DNA of 23,900 bases, from positions 1-23,900 of the forward strand of contig NZ_QRLV01000016.1 of the NCBI RefSeq assembly GCF_003472385.1, written 5' to 3'. A program made the translations under genes and the position numbers. Below the pieces are notes generated by a model. That model did no database searches, was not told where the DNA came from, and saw only the letters and a program-made list of their open reading frames with translations. This DNA comes from Sutterella sp. AM11-39 (GTDB lineage Bacteria; Pseudomonadota; Gammaproteobacteria; Burkholderiales; Burkholderiaceae_F). This document shows positions 8,423-16,661 of this stretch, piece after piece. The stretch's first letter is position 1. The number at the start of each line of letters is the position of its first letter.

Positions 8423-11400
8423 ATGAATCTGATTCGTGACATGTTCCGTCAGTCGATGGCTGACGAACACTTCGACGCCATTAAGATCGGCATCGCCTCT
8501 CCCGAGAAGATCCGTTCGTGGTCTTTCGGCGAGGTCAAGAAGCCGGAGACGATTAACTACCGTACCTTCAAGCCCGAACGCGACGGCCTGTTCTGCGCCA
8601 AGATCTTCGGGCCCATCAAGGACTACGAGTGCTTGTGCGGCAAGTACAAGCGCCTGAAGCACCGCGGCGTCGTCTGCGAAAAGTGCGGCGTTGAAGTGAC
8701 GCTCTCCAAGGTGCGCCGCGAACGCATGGGCCACATCGAACTGGCCAGTCCCGTTGCGCACATCTGGTTCTTAAAGAGCCTGCCCTCCCGTATGGGAATG
8801 GTGCTCGACATTCCGCTGCGCGACATCGAACGCGTGCTTTATTTCGAAGCCTACTGCGTGGTCGACCCCGGCCTCACGCCGCTTGAACGCGGTCAGCTGC
8901 TCACGGAAGAGGAACTGATCCTCAAGACCGAAGAGTATGGCAACGACTTCAAGGCGATGATGGGTGCCGAGGCCATCCGCGAGCTTCTGCACAACATTGA
9001 CATTGATCAGGAAGTCGCCAACCTGCGTCAGGAACTTTCGGGCACGACCTCGGAAGCCAAGATCAAGAAGTTTGCCAAGCGCCTGAAGGTGCTCGAAGGC
9101 TTCCAGCGCTCCGGCATCAAGCCCGAATGGATGATTCTGGAAGTGCTTCCGGTGCTTCCGCCCGACCTGCGTCCGCTGGTGCCGCTCGACGGCGGCCGCT
9201 TTGCGACCTCCGATCTGAACGATCTGTATCGCCGCGTCATCAACCGCAACAATCGTCTGAAGAAGCTCCTTGAACTCAAGGCGCCGGACATCATCGTGCG
9301 CAACGAAAAGCGCATGCTGCAGGAAGCTGTCGACAGTCTGCTCGACAACGGCCGTCGCGGCAAGGCGATGACCGGCCCGTCCAAGCGTCCGCTGAAGTCG
9401 CTCGCCGACATGATCAAGGGCAAGTCCGGCCGCTTCCGTCAGAACCTGCTCGGCAAGCGCGTCGACTACTCCGGCCGTTCCGTGATTACGGTGGGTCCGG
9501 AACTGCGTTTGCATCAGTGCGGTCTGCCCAAGCTGATGGCGCTGGAACTCTTCAAGCCCTTCATCTTCAATAAGCTCGAACAGCGCGGTCTGGCGACCAC
9601 GATCAAGAGCGCCAAGAAGATGGTGGATAACCAGGAACCCGTCGTTTGGGACATCCTGGAAGAAGTGATTTACGAGCATCCCGTGATGCTCAACCGTGCA
9701 CCGACGCTGCACCGTCTCGGCATTCAGGCCTTTGAGCCGAAGCTGATCGAAGGCAAGGCCATCCAGCTGCACCCGCTCGTTTGCGCGGCTTTCAACGCCG
9801 ACTTCGACGGTGACCAGATGGCTGTGCACGTCCCGCTGTCGCTTGAAGCCCAGCTCGAAGCTCGTTGCTTGATGCTCTCGTCGAACAACGTGCTCTTCCC
9901 GGCCAACGGCGATCCGTCCATCGTGCCGTCTCAGGACATGGTGCTCGGCCTGTACTACGCCACCCGTGAACGCATCAATGCGCCGGGCGAAGGCATCTTC
10001 TTTGCCGATACGGCTGAAGTGCAGCGTGCTTTGGACGCCGGTCAGGTTGCTCTGCAGACGCGTTGCACGGTTCGCATCCGCGAATACGAAAAGGTGGAAG
10101 GCAGCGACGAATTCCGCCCGGTCGTCAAACGTTACGAAACGACTGTCGGCCGTGCGCTTTTGTCGGAAATCCTGCCCCAGGGCATGAGTTTTGCCGAACT
10201 CAACCGCACGCTCAAGAAGAAGGAAATCGCTCGTCTGATCAACGTGTGCTACCGCCGCTGCGGTCTGCGTGCGACGGTGATCTTCGCCGACAAGCTCAAG
10301 GATAACGGCTATCGTCTGGCTACCCGCGCCGGCATCTCGATCTGCATCGGCGACATGTCCGTGCCGCAGAAGAAGTTCGAGCTCGTGAGCGCCGCCGAAA
10401 ACGAAGTCAAGGCGATCGAAGAGCAGTACACCTCCGGTCTCGTGACCAAGGGCGAACGCTACAACAAGGTGATCGACATCTGGGGTCGTACGGCTGACGA
10501 AGTCGGCAAGGTGATGATGAAGGAGCTCTCGAGCGAACCCGTCGTCAACCGCCACGGTGAAAAGGTGAGCCAGGAATCGTTCAACTCCATCTACATGATG
10601 GCTGACTCCGGTGCTCGCGGTTCGGCAGCTCAGATTCGTCAGGTTGCCGGTATGCGTGGTCTGATGGCCAAGCCCGACGGCTCGATTATTGAAACGCCGA
10701 TTACCTCGAACTTCCGCGAAGGTTTGAACGTTCTGCAGTACTTCGTGTCGACCCACGGTGCCCGTAAGGGTCTGGCCGATACGGCTCTGAAGACCGCTAA
10801 CTCCGGTTACCTGACCCGTCGTCTCGTCGACGTGACGCAGGACTTGGTGGTTCTTGAAGACGATTGCGGCACGACCAACGGCGTTGAAATGCGCGCTCTC
10901 GTGGAAGGCGGTGAAGTCATTCAGGCCCTGCGCGATCGAATCCTCGGCCGCGTGACCGCCGAAGACGTCTACGACATGCAGCACAACGTGGTTGTGCCTC
11001 GCGGTACGCTCATCGACGAAAACATTTGCGACAAGATTGATGCCGAAGGCATTGATGTGGTCAAGGTGCGTACGCCGCTTACCTGCGAAACCCGCTACGG
11101 CCTGTGCGCCAAGTGCTACGGCCGCGACCTCGGCCGCGGTACGCTCGTCAACGCCGGTGAAGCCGTCGGCGTGATCGCCGCTCAGTCCATCGGTGAACCG
11201 GGTACCCAGCTCACCATGCGTACGTTCCACATCGGTGGTGCCGCTTCGCGTGCCGCCGTGGCAAGCAGCGTGGAAGCCAAGAACTCCGGTTTGGTGGCCT
11301 TCACCGACGCCATGCGTTATGTGACCAACGGCAACGGCGAGCTCGTCGTGATTTCCCGTTCCGGCGAAATCGTCATCAACGACGCTCAGTCCGGGCGCGA

Positions 11401-12808
11401 ACGCGAACGCCACAAGGTTCCGTACGGTGCCACGCTTCTGTGCAGCCTCGGCAGTGAGGTCAAGGCCGGCCAGCAGCTCGCGACGTTCGATCCGATGACG
11501 CTGCCGATCGTGTCCGAATACGCCGGTACCGTTCGCTTCGAAAACGTGGTCGAAAACGTGACCGTGATGAACCAGGTCGACGAAGTCACGGGCTTGAGCT
11601 CAATGGTCGTCATCGACCCGAAGCGCTCCGCCGCCGGTTCCAAGAGCAAGGGCACGAAGACGACTGCCGCCAACGTGATGCGTCCGGTGGTGCACCTCGT
11701 CGACGAAAACGGCAACGACGTCAAGATCCCGGGTACGGATCACACCGTGACGATCCAGCTGCCCGTCAACGCCATTATCGTGGTGCGCGACGGTCAGAAG
11801 ATTCACGAAGGCGAAATTCTTGCCCGTATCCCGCGCGAAAGCCAGAAGACCCGCGACATTACCGGTGGTCTGCCGCGTGTGGCCGAGCTCTTTGAAGCCC
11901 GCAGCCCGAAGGATGCCGGCATGCTCGCCGAGGAAACCGGTACGGTTACGTTCGGTAAGGAAACCAAGGGCAAGCAGCGTCTGATCATTACCGATCTGAA
12001 CGGCAACGAGCACGAATGCCTGATCTCCAAGGACAAGCAGATTCTCGTGCACGACGGCCAGATGGTTCAGCGCGGTGAAGAAATCGTGGAAGGTCCGGCC
12101 GATCCGCACGACATCCTGCGTCTGCTCGGTATCGAAGCTTTGGCCCGCTACATCGTGGACGAAGTTCAGGACGTGTACCGTCTGCAGGGTGTGAAGATCA
12201 ACGACAAGCACATCGAAGTGATTGTTCGTCAGATGCTTCGCCGTGTGCAGATCGTGGATGCGGGCGATACGCACTTCATCCCGGGCGAACAGGTCGAACG
12301 CAGCGAAATGCTCGACGAAAACGATCGCGTCAAGGCCGAAGGCGGCACGCCTGCCACGTACCAGAACGTGCTGCTCGGTATCACGAAGGCTTCGTTGTCG
12401 ACCGACTCCTTCATCTCGGCGGCTTCCTTCCAGGAAACCACCCGCGTGCTCACCGAGGCTGCCATCATGGGCAAGCGCGACGATCTGCGCGGCCTGAAGG
12501 AAAACGTCATCGTCGGTCGCCTGATTCCTGCCGGTACCGGCCTTGCCTATCACAAGGCCCGCCGCGAGAAGGAAGTGATGGAACAGCGTCTGGCTCAGGC
12601 GCAGGAACCGTCCGAGGCTCGTTTGGCTGCCGAAGAATTCTTCGAAGGCATGGACACCAAGGCCGAGGCCGAGAAGATTCGCGACGAATTCGCTTTCGAC
12701 AGCGAAGCGTCCGGCAACTCTCAGGGTCTGTCGGCTGCCCGCCGCGCCGCTGAAGAACTCTTCTCCCGCTGGGCTGAAGACGATTCGGACGCCAAGAAGG
12801 GCGAATAA
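8423..12808 (+). CDS. rpoC: DNA-directed RNA polymerase subunit beta'
   Basis: The beta' subunit carries the active-site magnesium. NADFDGDQM occupies residues 458-466, with D460, D462 and D464 as the metal ligands, the same numbering as E. coli. The first zinc site starts [20 protein letters not shown] (C70, C72, C85, C88), and the second includes [13 protein letters not shown]. The product has 1461 residues, roughly 50 more than E. coli. Much of the excess seems to lie in an acidic Glu/Ala/Asp-rich tail after the conserved end. AAGGA inside the end of rpoB serves as ribosome site. An intrinsic terminator follows 35 nt after the stop codon. Confidence 0.98.
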   Translation: MNLIRDMFRQSMADEHFDAIKIGIASPEKIRSWSFGEVKKPETINYRTFKPERDGLFCAKIFGPIKDYECLCGKYKRLKHRGVVCEKCGVEVTLSKVRRERMGHIELASPVAHIWFLKSLPSRMGMVLDIPLRDIERVLYFEAYCVVDPGLTPLERGQLLTEEELILKTEEYGNDFKAMMGAEAIRELLHNIDIDQEVANLRQELSGTTSEAKIKKFAKRLKVLEGFQRSGIKPEWMILEVLPVLPPDLRPLVPLDGGRFATSDLNDLYRRVINRNNRLKKLLELKAPDIIVRNEKRMLQEAVDSLLDNGRRGKAMTGPSKRPLKSLADMIKGKSGRFRQNLLGKRVDYSGRSVITVGPELRLHQCGLPKLMALELFKPFIFNKLEQRGLATTIKSAKKMVDNQEPVVWDILEEVIYEHPVMLNRAPTLHRLGIQAFEPKLIEGKAIQLHPLVCAAFNADFDGDQMAVHVPLSLEAQLEARCLMLSSNNVLFPANGDPSIVPSQDMVLGLYYATRERINAPGEGIFFADTAEVQRALDAGQVALQTRCTVRIREYEKVEGSDEFRPVVKRYETTVGRALLSEILPQGMSFAELNRTLKKKEIARLINVCYRRCGLRATVIFADKLKDNGYRLATRAGISICIGDMSVPQKKFELVSAAENEVKAIEEQYTSGLVTKGERYNKVIDIWGRTADEVGKVMMKELSSEPVVNRHGEKVSQESFNSIYMMADSGARGSAAQIRQVAGMRGLMAKPDGSIIETPITSNFREGLNVLQYFVSTHGARKGLADTALKTANSGYLTRRLVDVTQDLVVLEDDCGTTNGVEMRALVEGGEVIQALRDRILGRVTAEDVYDMQHNVVVPRGTLIDENICDKIDAEGIDVVKVRTPLTCETRYGLCAKCYGRDLGRGTLVNAGEAVGVIAAQSIGEPGTQLTMRTFHIGGAASRAAVASSVEAKNSGLVAFTDAMRYVTNGNGELVVISRSGEIVINDAQSGRERERHKVPYGATLLCSLGSEVKAGQQLATFDPMTLPIVSEYAGTVRFENVVENVTVMNQVDEVTGLSSMVVIDPKRSAAGSKSKGTKTTAANVMRPVVHLVDENGNDVKIPGTDHTVTIQLPVNAIIVVRDGQKIHEGEILARIPRESQKTRDITGGLPRVAELFEARSPKDAGMLAEETGTVTFGKETKGKQRLIITDLNGNEHECLISKDKQILVHDGQMVQRGEEIVEGPADPHDILRLLGIEALARYIVDEVQDVYRLQGVKINDKHIEVIVRQMLRRVQIVDAGDTHFIPGEQVERSEMLDENDRVKAEGGTPATYQNVLLGITKASLSTDSFISAASFQETTRVLTEAAIMGKRDDLRGLKENVIVGRLIPAGTGLAYHKARREKEVMEQRLAQAQEPSEARLAAEEFFEGMDTKAEAEKIRDEFAFDSEASGNSQGLSAARRAAEELFSRWAEDDSDAKKGE

Positions 12809-12820
12809 GCCGTGACTGTG

Positions 12821-12840
12821 CGGGAGCTTCGAGGCTCCCG
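12821..12840 (+). other. Short hairpin before the rpoC terminator
   Basis: CGGGAGC (12821-12827) pairs with GCTCCCG (12834-12840) around TTCGAG. It directly precedes the main terminator and may stabilise the rpoC 3' end. Confidence 0.5.
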
Positions 12841-12842
12841 AC

Positions 12843-12894
12843 AAAGGCTCTTTTCCAAGAAACCCGAGTTTCTGACGGAAAAGAGCCTTTTTTG
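12843..12894 (+). terminator. Intrinsic terminator of the rpoBC operon
   Basis: AAAGGCTCTTTTCC (12843-12856) pairs over 14 bp with GGAAAAGAGCCTTT (12877-12890), enclosing a smaller AGAAAC/GTTTCT stem. It ends in a run of six T (12888-12893). This is the strongest terminator in the window and closes the large plus-strand ribosomal/polymerase block. Confidence 0.9.
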
Positions 12895-12896
12895 TT

Positions 12897-13091
12897 GTGC
12901 GCCCAACAGCGCTCGTGTGTCTGTGTGGTGAAAGTCCACTGATCGCCAGTTCAAGGGAAGATCCCGCGACTCTGCAGAGTCAGGGAGGTAACGAACTGAT
13001 GAAGAAAGCCGGCAGCAAAGCGCTACCCCGTTGCACAGGAATCGGATGAGAGACGGGGCGATCGGGAGGGAGATCCTGCGGGGCGTCTCTC
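12897..13091 (+). mobile_element. Probable 5' remnant of a group II intron
   Basis: The stretch begins GTGCGCCC (12897-12904), a typical group II 5' end (GUGYG). GTGG-TGAAAGT-CCAC (12925-12939) follows, as in domain I of many bacterial introns. It is highly structured: CAGTTC (12947-12952)/GAACTG (12993-12998) encloses GGGAAGATCCC and the 14-nt palindrome GACTCTGCAGAGTC (12968-12981). GAGAGACG (13048-13055) pairs with CGTCTCTC (13084-13091). No reverse transcriptase frame and no recognisable domain V lie nearby, so it would be truncated. Several group II introns, notably class C, insert just after intrinsic terminators, exactly this position. An unrelated structured RNA is the main alternative. 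The right boundary is uncertain. Confidence 0.5.
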
Positions 13092-13286
13092 TGCCTGATT
13101 TAAAAATCATGTGCTAGCAGCTCTCAATCAAAGGCTTCCCGTTATTCTTTTTGTCCGTATCGAGAGATAACTCTAATGTTTTGAGACCTGCTTTTGACGT
13201 TGAGCGCGCTAGATTGCCGGAGGATGCGTCTCGCCGATTTGCCAATCGGCGGGATGGACAGACAATTTGATAAGAAGAGAGCTGAC
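13092..13286 (+). promoter_or_regulatory. Upstream region of the cytochrome-reductase operon
   Basis: This 195-nt stretch has no gene. It holds the palindrome TGATTT-AA-AAATCA (13096-13109) and a perfect hairpin GCCGATT (13233-13239)/AATCGGC (13244-13250) with a TGCC loop, 36 nt before the cytochrome start. A poor promoter match (TTGTCC 13151-13156, 17 bp, TAATGT 13174-13179) is the best seen by eye. After the rpoC terminator the operon needs its own promoter, so one should be here. No FNR-type box with correct spacing was found. Confidence 0.35.
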
Positions 13287-13865
13287 ATGATCAAAAAGCT
13301 GATGACAGCTGCAGCGCTTCTGGCCATGGCTGGCGCGGCCTCGGCTGCCACCCTCTATACGACGGGCGTGCTTGACTTCAATAAGACGACCAAGGGTAGC
13401 TACCTTGGAAAGATCGGAGCCGCCGTTCCCGTGACTGTTCTCAAAAAGCAAGGCAATCTGTCCTACGTCCGCATTTCGGGCTGGACGCTTGCAGAATATC
13501 CCTCCATGATTTTTGCCGAACCCGGTGTTCGTATCGAATACGGCTCCTTTGACGAAGAAAGCGCCGTCAAGACCAATCCCAAGGCCGGTGAAAAGGTCGT
13601 TCAGGAAAACAAGTGGGTAAAGGCCACTGCCGAAGGTTGGGTGCAGAGCGCCAAACTCACGAACAACCTCAACAAGCTCTGGCAGCAAGGTAAGTCCCGC
13701 CACGCCGAAGCCTGCTCAATGTGCCACGCCGCTCCCAAGGCCGATCACTTCACGGCCAACCAGTGGGCCAGCGTACTGCCTGCCAAGGGCGGTCGTACGG
13801 GCCACACGCGCGCCGGCGCCAATGCCGTGATGTTCAAGTATCTGCAGGCTCACGCTAAGAAATAA
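13287..13865 (+). CDS. Periplasmic monohaem cytochrome c, TorC C-terminal-domain type
   Basis: The 192-residue product begins with a cleavable signal peptide (MIKKLMTAAALLAMAGAASA, cut before Ala21). A beta-rich segment (about 25-105, including GSYLGKIGAAVPVTVLKKQG and YVRISGW) precedes a linker with NNLNKLWQQG and a single haem site CSMCH (C143, C146, H147), followed by ADHFTANQW. This layout matches the C-terminal part of TorC/TorY-type cytochromes. The NapC/NirT-like multihaem membrane domain that normally precedes it is absent. It is therefore probably a soluble electron carrier feeding the reductase encoded next, with the quinol-oxidising partner elsewhere. The ATG at 13287 gives a proper signal peptide. 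The frame opens earlier (13194), but that would bury the signal. Confidence 0.85.
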   Translation: MIKKLMTAAALLAMAGAASAATLYTTGVLDFNKTTKGSYLGKIGAAVPVTVLKKQGNLSYVRISGWTLAEYPSMIFAEPGVRIEYGSFDEESAVKTNPKAGEKVVQENKWVKATAEGWVQSAKLTNNLNKLWQQGKSRHAEACSMCHAAPKADHFTANQWASVLPAKGGRTGHTRAGANAVMFKYLQAHAKK

Positions 13866-13980
13866 ACCAAAAAGCAGAACACAACAAGGCACCGATCAAC
13901 ACTGAATTCCCCGATGGCTTCGTGCCTCAGCGCGTCGCCGAAACGACCCGGGGGAAAAATAATCTAGGATGAGAAGACAC

Positions 13981-16545
13981 ATGCTCAACCGTCGTGATTT
14001 GTTTAAAGTAGCCGGCGCAGCCACCGTGGCCGCCGCTGTTCCCGCAGCGGGCGCCGCTCCCGCAGCCAAAGAAGCCGCCAAGACAGCCGTAAAAAAGTAC
14101 AAGGGCGGCGTGGTGGCCGGCCCTGTTTTAAAGGGCCAGAACGAACTCAAGCTTTCTCGTACGTTTGATCTCGGCAAATCCGTTTTGAACGACGCCGAAG
14201 TGATGAACGCTTCTCATTGGGGCGTGTACCGCGTTCACGTCAAGGGCGGCAAGATCGAACGACTCGAACCGGTCGAATTCGACAAGGCTCCGTCGCTGCA
14301 GCTGCAGGCGCTCGCACAGCAGCCGTACAACGCCGCTCGCATCCGCTACCCGATGGTTCGCAAGAGTTATCTGGAAAAGGGCTATAAGGCTGGCGGCAAG
14401 GGCCGCGGCTCCGAACCCTTCGTGCGCGTCACCTGGGACAAGGCTCTGGAACTCGTTGCCTCCGAACTCAAGCGTGTCCGAGAAAAGTACGGTCCCGTGT
14501 CGATCTACGGCGGCAGCTACGGTTGGATGAGTGCCGGCAATCTGGGTTCGGCCCGCAACCTGATGCAGCGTGTGCTCAATCTCAACGGCGGCTTTACCGG
14601 CCACTACGGCGACTACTCCACGGGTTGCGCACAGGTGATCTTGCCCTATGTGATCGGCTCCAACGGCGTTTACGAACAGCAGACGGCTTGGGAAGTGCTC
14701 GCAGAAAAATGTGAACTCCTTGTGATGTGGGGTGCCGATCCGACGGTCACCAACGACATCGACTGGGTGACGACCATCCATGAAAACGCCGAAGGCATGG
14801 AAATGGTGAAGAAGGCCGGCGTACCCGTGATTGCCATCAACCCGCTCAAGCCTGACGCAGCCGAATACTTCGGCAAGAATTGCCAGTGGATCGCTCCGAA
14901 GCCCGGTACCGACGTTGCCATGATGCTCGGTATGGCGTATGAACTCGAGACTTCCGGTAAGGTGGATCGCGAATTCATCCGCAAGTACACCGTGGGTTAC
15001 GACAAGTTCATCGCCTATGTGCTCGGCAAGACCGATGGCGTGGCGAAGACCCCCGAATGGGCAGAAAAGATTTGCGACGTAAAGGCTGACGCTATCAAGA
15101 GCCTGGCTCACCTGATGCGCGAAAAGCGCTCCATGCTGATGGGTGGCTGGGGTATCCAGCGTGCTCAGCACGGCGAACAGGTTCATTGGATGATGGTGGT
15201 GCTTGCTGCTATGTGCGGCCACATCGGCCAGCCCGGCGGTGGCTTCGGCTTTAGCTATCACTACTCCAACGGCGGTGCGGCCACTTCGATGGCTCCCGCA
15301 CTGGGCGGCATTTCCGCCAACCCGAAGGGCGGCAGCGAAGGTCTGTCTTGGGTCGGCGAATCTTTGGCGACCATTCCTTTGGCTCGCTTTACCGACTGCT
15401 TCCTCAACCCCGGCAAGACGATTGACTACAACGGCAAAAAGATCACTTATCCTGACATCCGTCTGGTCTTCTGGTCGGGCGGCAACCCCTTTGCCCAGCA
15501 GGAAGACACCAATGGCCTGATCAAGGCTTGGAAGCGTCCCGAAACGACGATCGTGTGCGACACGATGTGGACGGCTTCGGCACGCTTTGCCGACATTGTT
15601 TTGCCGGCTTGCACTTCTCTCGAACGCGTTGACATTACCTCCATCGGCTCATACTCCAACCTCGGCTACGTGGCTATGCAGCAGGCGATCGAACCGCAGT
15701 ACGAATCGCACTCCGACTTCTGGATCTACCGCGAACTGTCCAAGAAGATGGGCTTTGAGAAAGAGTTCACCGAAGGACTCGATGAAATGGGCTGGATCCG
15801 TCGCTTCTATGAAAACGCGGCCAAGGAAGCCCGTGTCAACGGTCTGGAAATGCCCTCGTTTGAGGAATTCTGGGCTCGCGGCTATGTGCTCTTCCCGGTT
15901 GATCAGGATGCTCGCCGCTATAACTATCTGGGCGACTTCCGCCGCAACCCGATCGTCAACCCGCTCGGCACCGAATCGGGCAAGATCGAAATCTTCTCCA
16001 AGAAGATCGAAAGCTACAAGTACGACGACTGCCCGGCTCATCCGACCTGGCTGGAACCGACGGAATGGCTTGGTGCCAAGATGGCCGAAGAGTATCCGTT
16101 TGCTTTGTTGACGAGCAAGAGTCGCTATCGTCTGCACTCGCAGCTTGACAGCACGGCTTCGAACCTGTTTGCGAACGTCGAAGATCGCGAACCGGTGTGG
16201 ATGCATCCGGATGCCGCCAAGAAGCTTGGTCTGAAGTCGGGGGACATTGCCAAAGTCACAAGCCGCCGCGGTTCGGTCCTCGCCGGCGTAATCGTCACCG
16301 ATCGTATCCGTCCCGACACCGTGGTGATCCATCACGGCGGTTGGTACAGTCCGGAAGAGCCGGGTGAAGAAGGTACGCTCGACGTGCACGGCTGCGACAA
16401 TGTGCTCACCATCGATATTCCTTCGTCGAAGCTGTCCTGCGGTAATGTGGCCAACTCGACGCAGGTCAAGATCGAGCGCTGGGACGATGAACTTGATCCG
16501 ATCATGGCTCACGTCCAGCCCAAGACGGTGCGCGCCGACGACTAA
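13981..16545 (+). CDS. Tat-exported molybdopterin N-/S-oxide reductase (TorA/DorA/BisC type)
   Basis: This periplasmic bis-MGD enzyme would reduce TMAO, DMSO or a related oxide as terminal electron acceptor. The N-terminus MLNRRDLFKVAG carries a twin-arginine motif followed by an Ala-rich stretch to about residue 30. There is no N-terminal Fe-S cysteine cluster, as expected for the TorA/DorA/BisC group. GHYGDYSTGCAQV contains the likely Mo-ligand Ser (residue 213). GGSYGWMSAG holds a Tyr-Gly-Trp (180-182) equivalent to Tyr114/Trp116 of Rhodobacter DMSO reductase. The C-terminal MGD-binding part includes LLTSKSRYRLHSQLD. At 854 residues it has family length. An ATG at 13969 is an alternative start adding four residues. 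No TorD chaperone gene is visible. It follows the cytochrome in an apparent operon. Confidence 0.9.
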   Translation: MLNRRDLFKVAGAATVAAAVPAAGAAPAAKEAAKTAVKKYKGGVVAGPVLKGQNELKLSRTFDLGKSVLNDAEVMNASHWGVYRVHVKGGKIERLEPVEFDKAPSLQLQALAQQPYNAARIRYPMVRKSYLEKGYKAGGKGRGSEPFVRVTWDKALELVASELKRVREKYGPVSIYGGSYGWMSAGNLGSARNLMQRVLNLNGGFTGHYGDYSTGCAQVILPYVIGSNGVYEQQTAWEVLAEKCELLVMWGADPTVTNDIDWVTTIHENAEGMEMVKKAGVPVIAINPLKPDAAEYFGKNCQWIAPKPGTDVAMMLGMAYELETSGKVDREFIRKYTVGYDKFIAYVLGKTDGVAKTPEWAEKICDVKADAIKSLAHLMREKRSMLMGGWGIQRAQHGEQVHWMMVVLAAMCGHIGQPGGGFGFSYHYSNGGAATSMAPALGGISANPKGGSEGLSWVGESLATIPLARFTDCFLNPGKTIDYNGKKITYPDIRLVFWSGGNPFAQQEDTNGLIKAWKRPETTIVCDTMWTASARFADIVLPACTSLERVDITSIGSYSNLGYVAMQQAIEPQYESHSDFWIYRELSKKMGFEKEFTEGLDEMGWIRRFYENAAKEARVNGLEMPSFEEFWARGYVLFPVDQDARRYNYLGDFRRNPIVNPLGTESGKIEIFSKKIESYKYDDCPAHPTWLEPTEWLGAKMAEEYPFALLTSKSRYRLHSQLDSTASNLFANVEDREPVWMHPDAAKKLGLKSGDIAKVTSRRGSVLAGVIVTDRIRPDTVVIHHGGWYSPEEPGEEGTLDVHGCDNVLTIDIPSSKLSCGNVANSTQVKIERWDDELDPIMAHVQPKTVRADD

Positions 16546-16557
16546 CGGCTAAAGAGG

Positions 16558-16582
16558 CCCGCTCGGCTTTGTGTCGGGCGGG
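16558..16582 (+). other. Hairpin after the reductase gene
   Basis: CCCGCTCG (16558-16565) pairs with CGGGCGGG (16575-16582), with one G-U pair. It lies just before the main terminator and has no T-run of its own. Confidence 0.5.
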
Positions 16583-16596
16583 TTCGGTCAGAAATG

Positions 16597-16647
16597 AACG
16601 CACGCTGCCCTGAACCTTGATGGTTCAGCGGGGGCGTGCGTTTTCTG
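16597..16647 (+). terminator. Intrinsic terminator of the cytochrome-reductase operon
   Basis: AACGCACGC (16597-16605) pairs with GCGTGCGTT (16634-16642), and the inner CTGAACC (16610-16616) pairs with GGTTCAG (16622-16628). TTTTCTGT follows. It lies between two convergent genes. On the opposite strand the same stem is followed by a weaker T-rich tract, so it may also serve the minus-strand amidohydrolase. Confidence 0.8.
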
Positions 16648-16661
16648 TAACTTGTGAGTAG

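Noticed and set aside
3938..8761. Very long open frame (1607 codons) on the minus strand across the rplL-rpoB spacer, rpoB and the start of rpoC
   Set aside because: It is antisense to well-conserved genes. Strong codon bias in highly expressed genes avoids TTA, CTA and TCA codons, which leaves the opposite strand free of stops. The His/Val/Asp-rich translation resembles no protein family.
8771..11413. 880-codon minus-strand frame inside rpoC
   Set aside because: Same codon-bias artefact, with no ribosome site and no recognisable domain.
12921..13010. Cobalamin riboswitch or RNase P RNA
   Set aside because: Pieces such as GGTGAAAGTCC and CCCGCGACTCTG recall the cobalamin element, but their order is wrong and no cobalamin gene follows. 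The RNase P core GAGGAAAGTCCGGGC is absent.
13096..13109. FNR or CRP binding site before the cytochrome
   Set aside because: The palindrome TGATTTAAAAATCA has 6 nt between TGAT and ATCA, not the 4 of an FNR box, and its half-sites do not match CRP.
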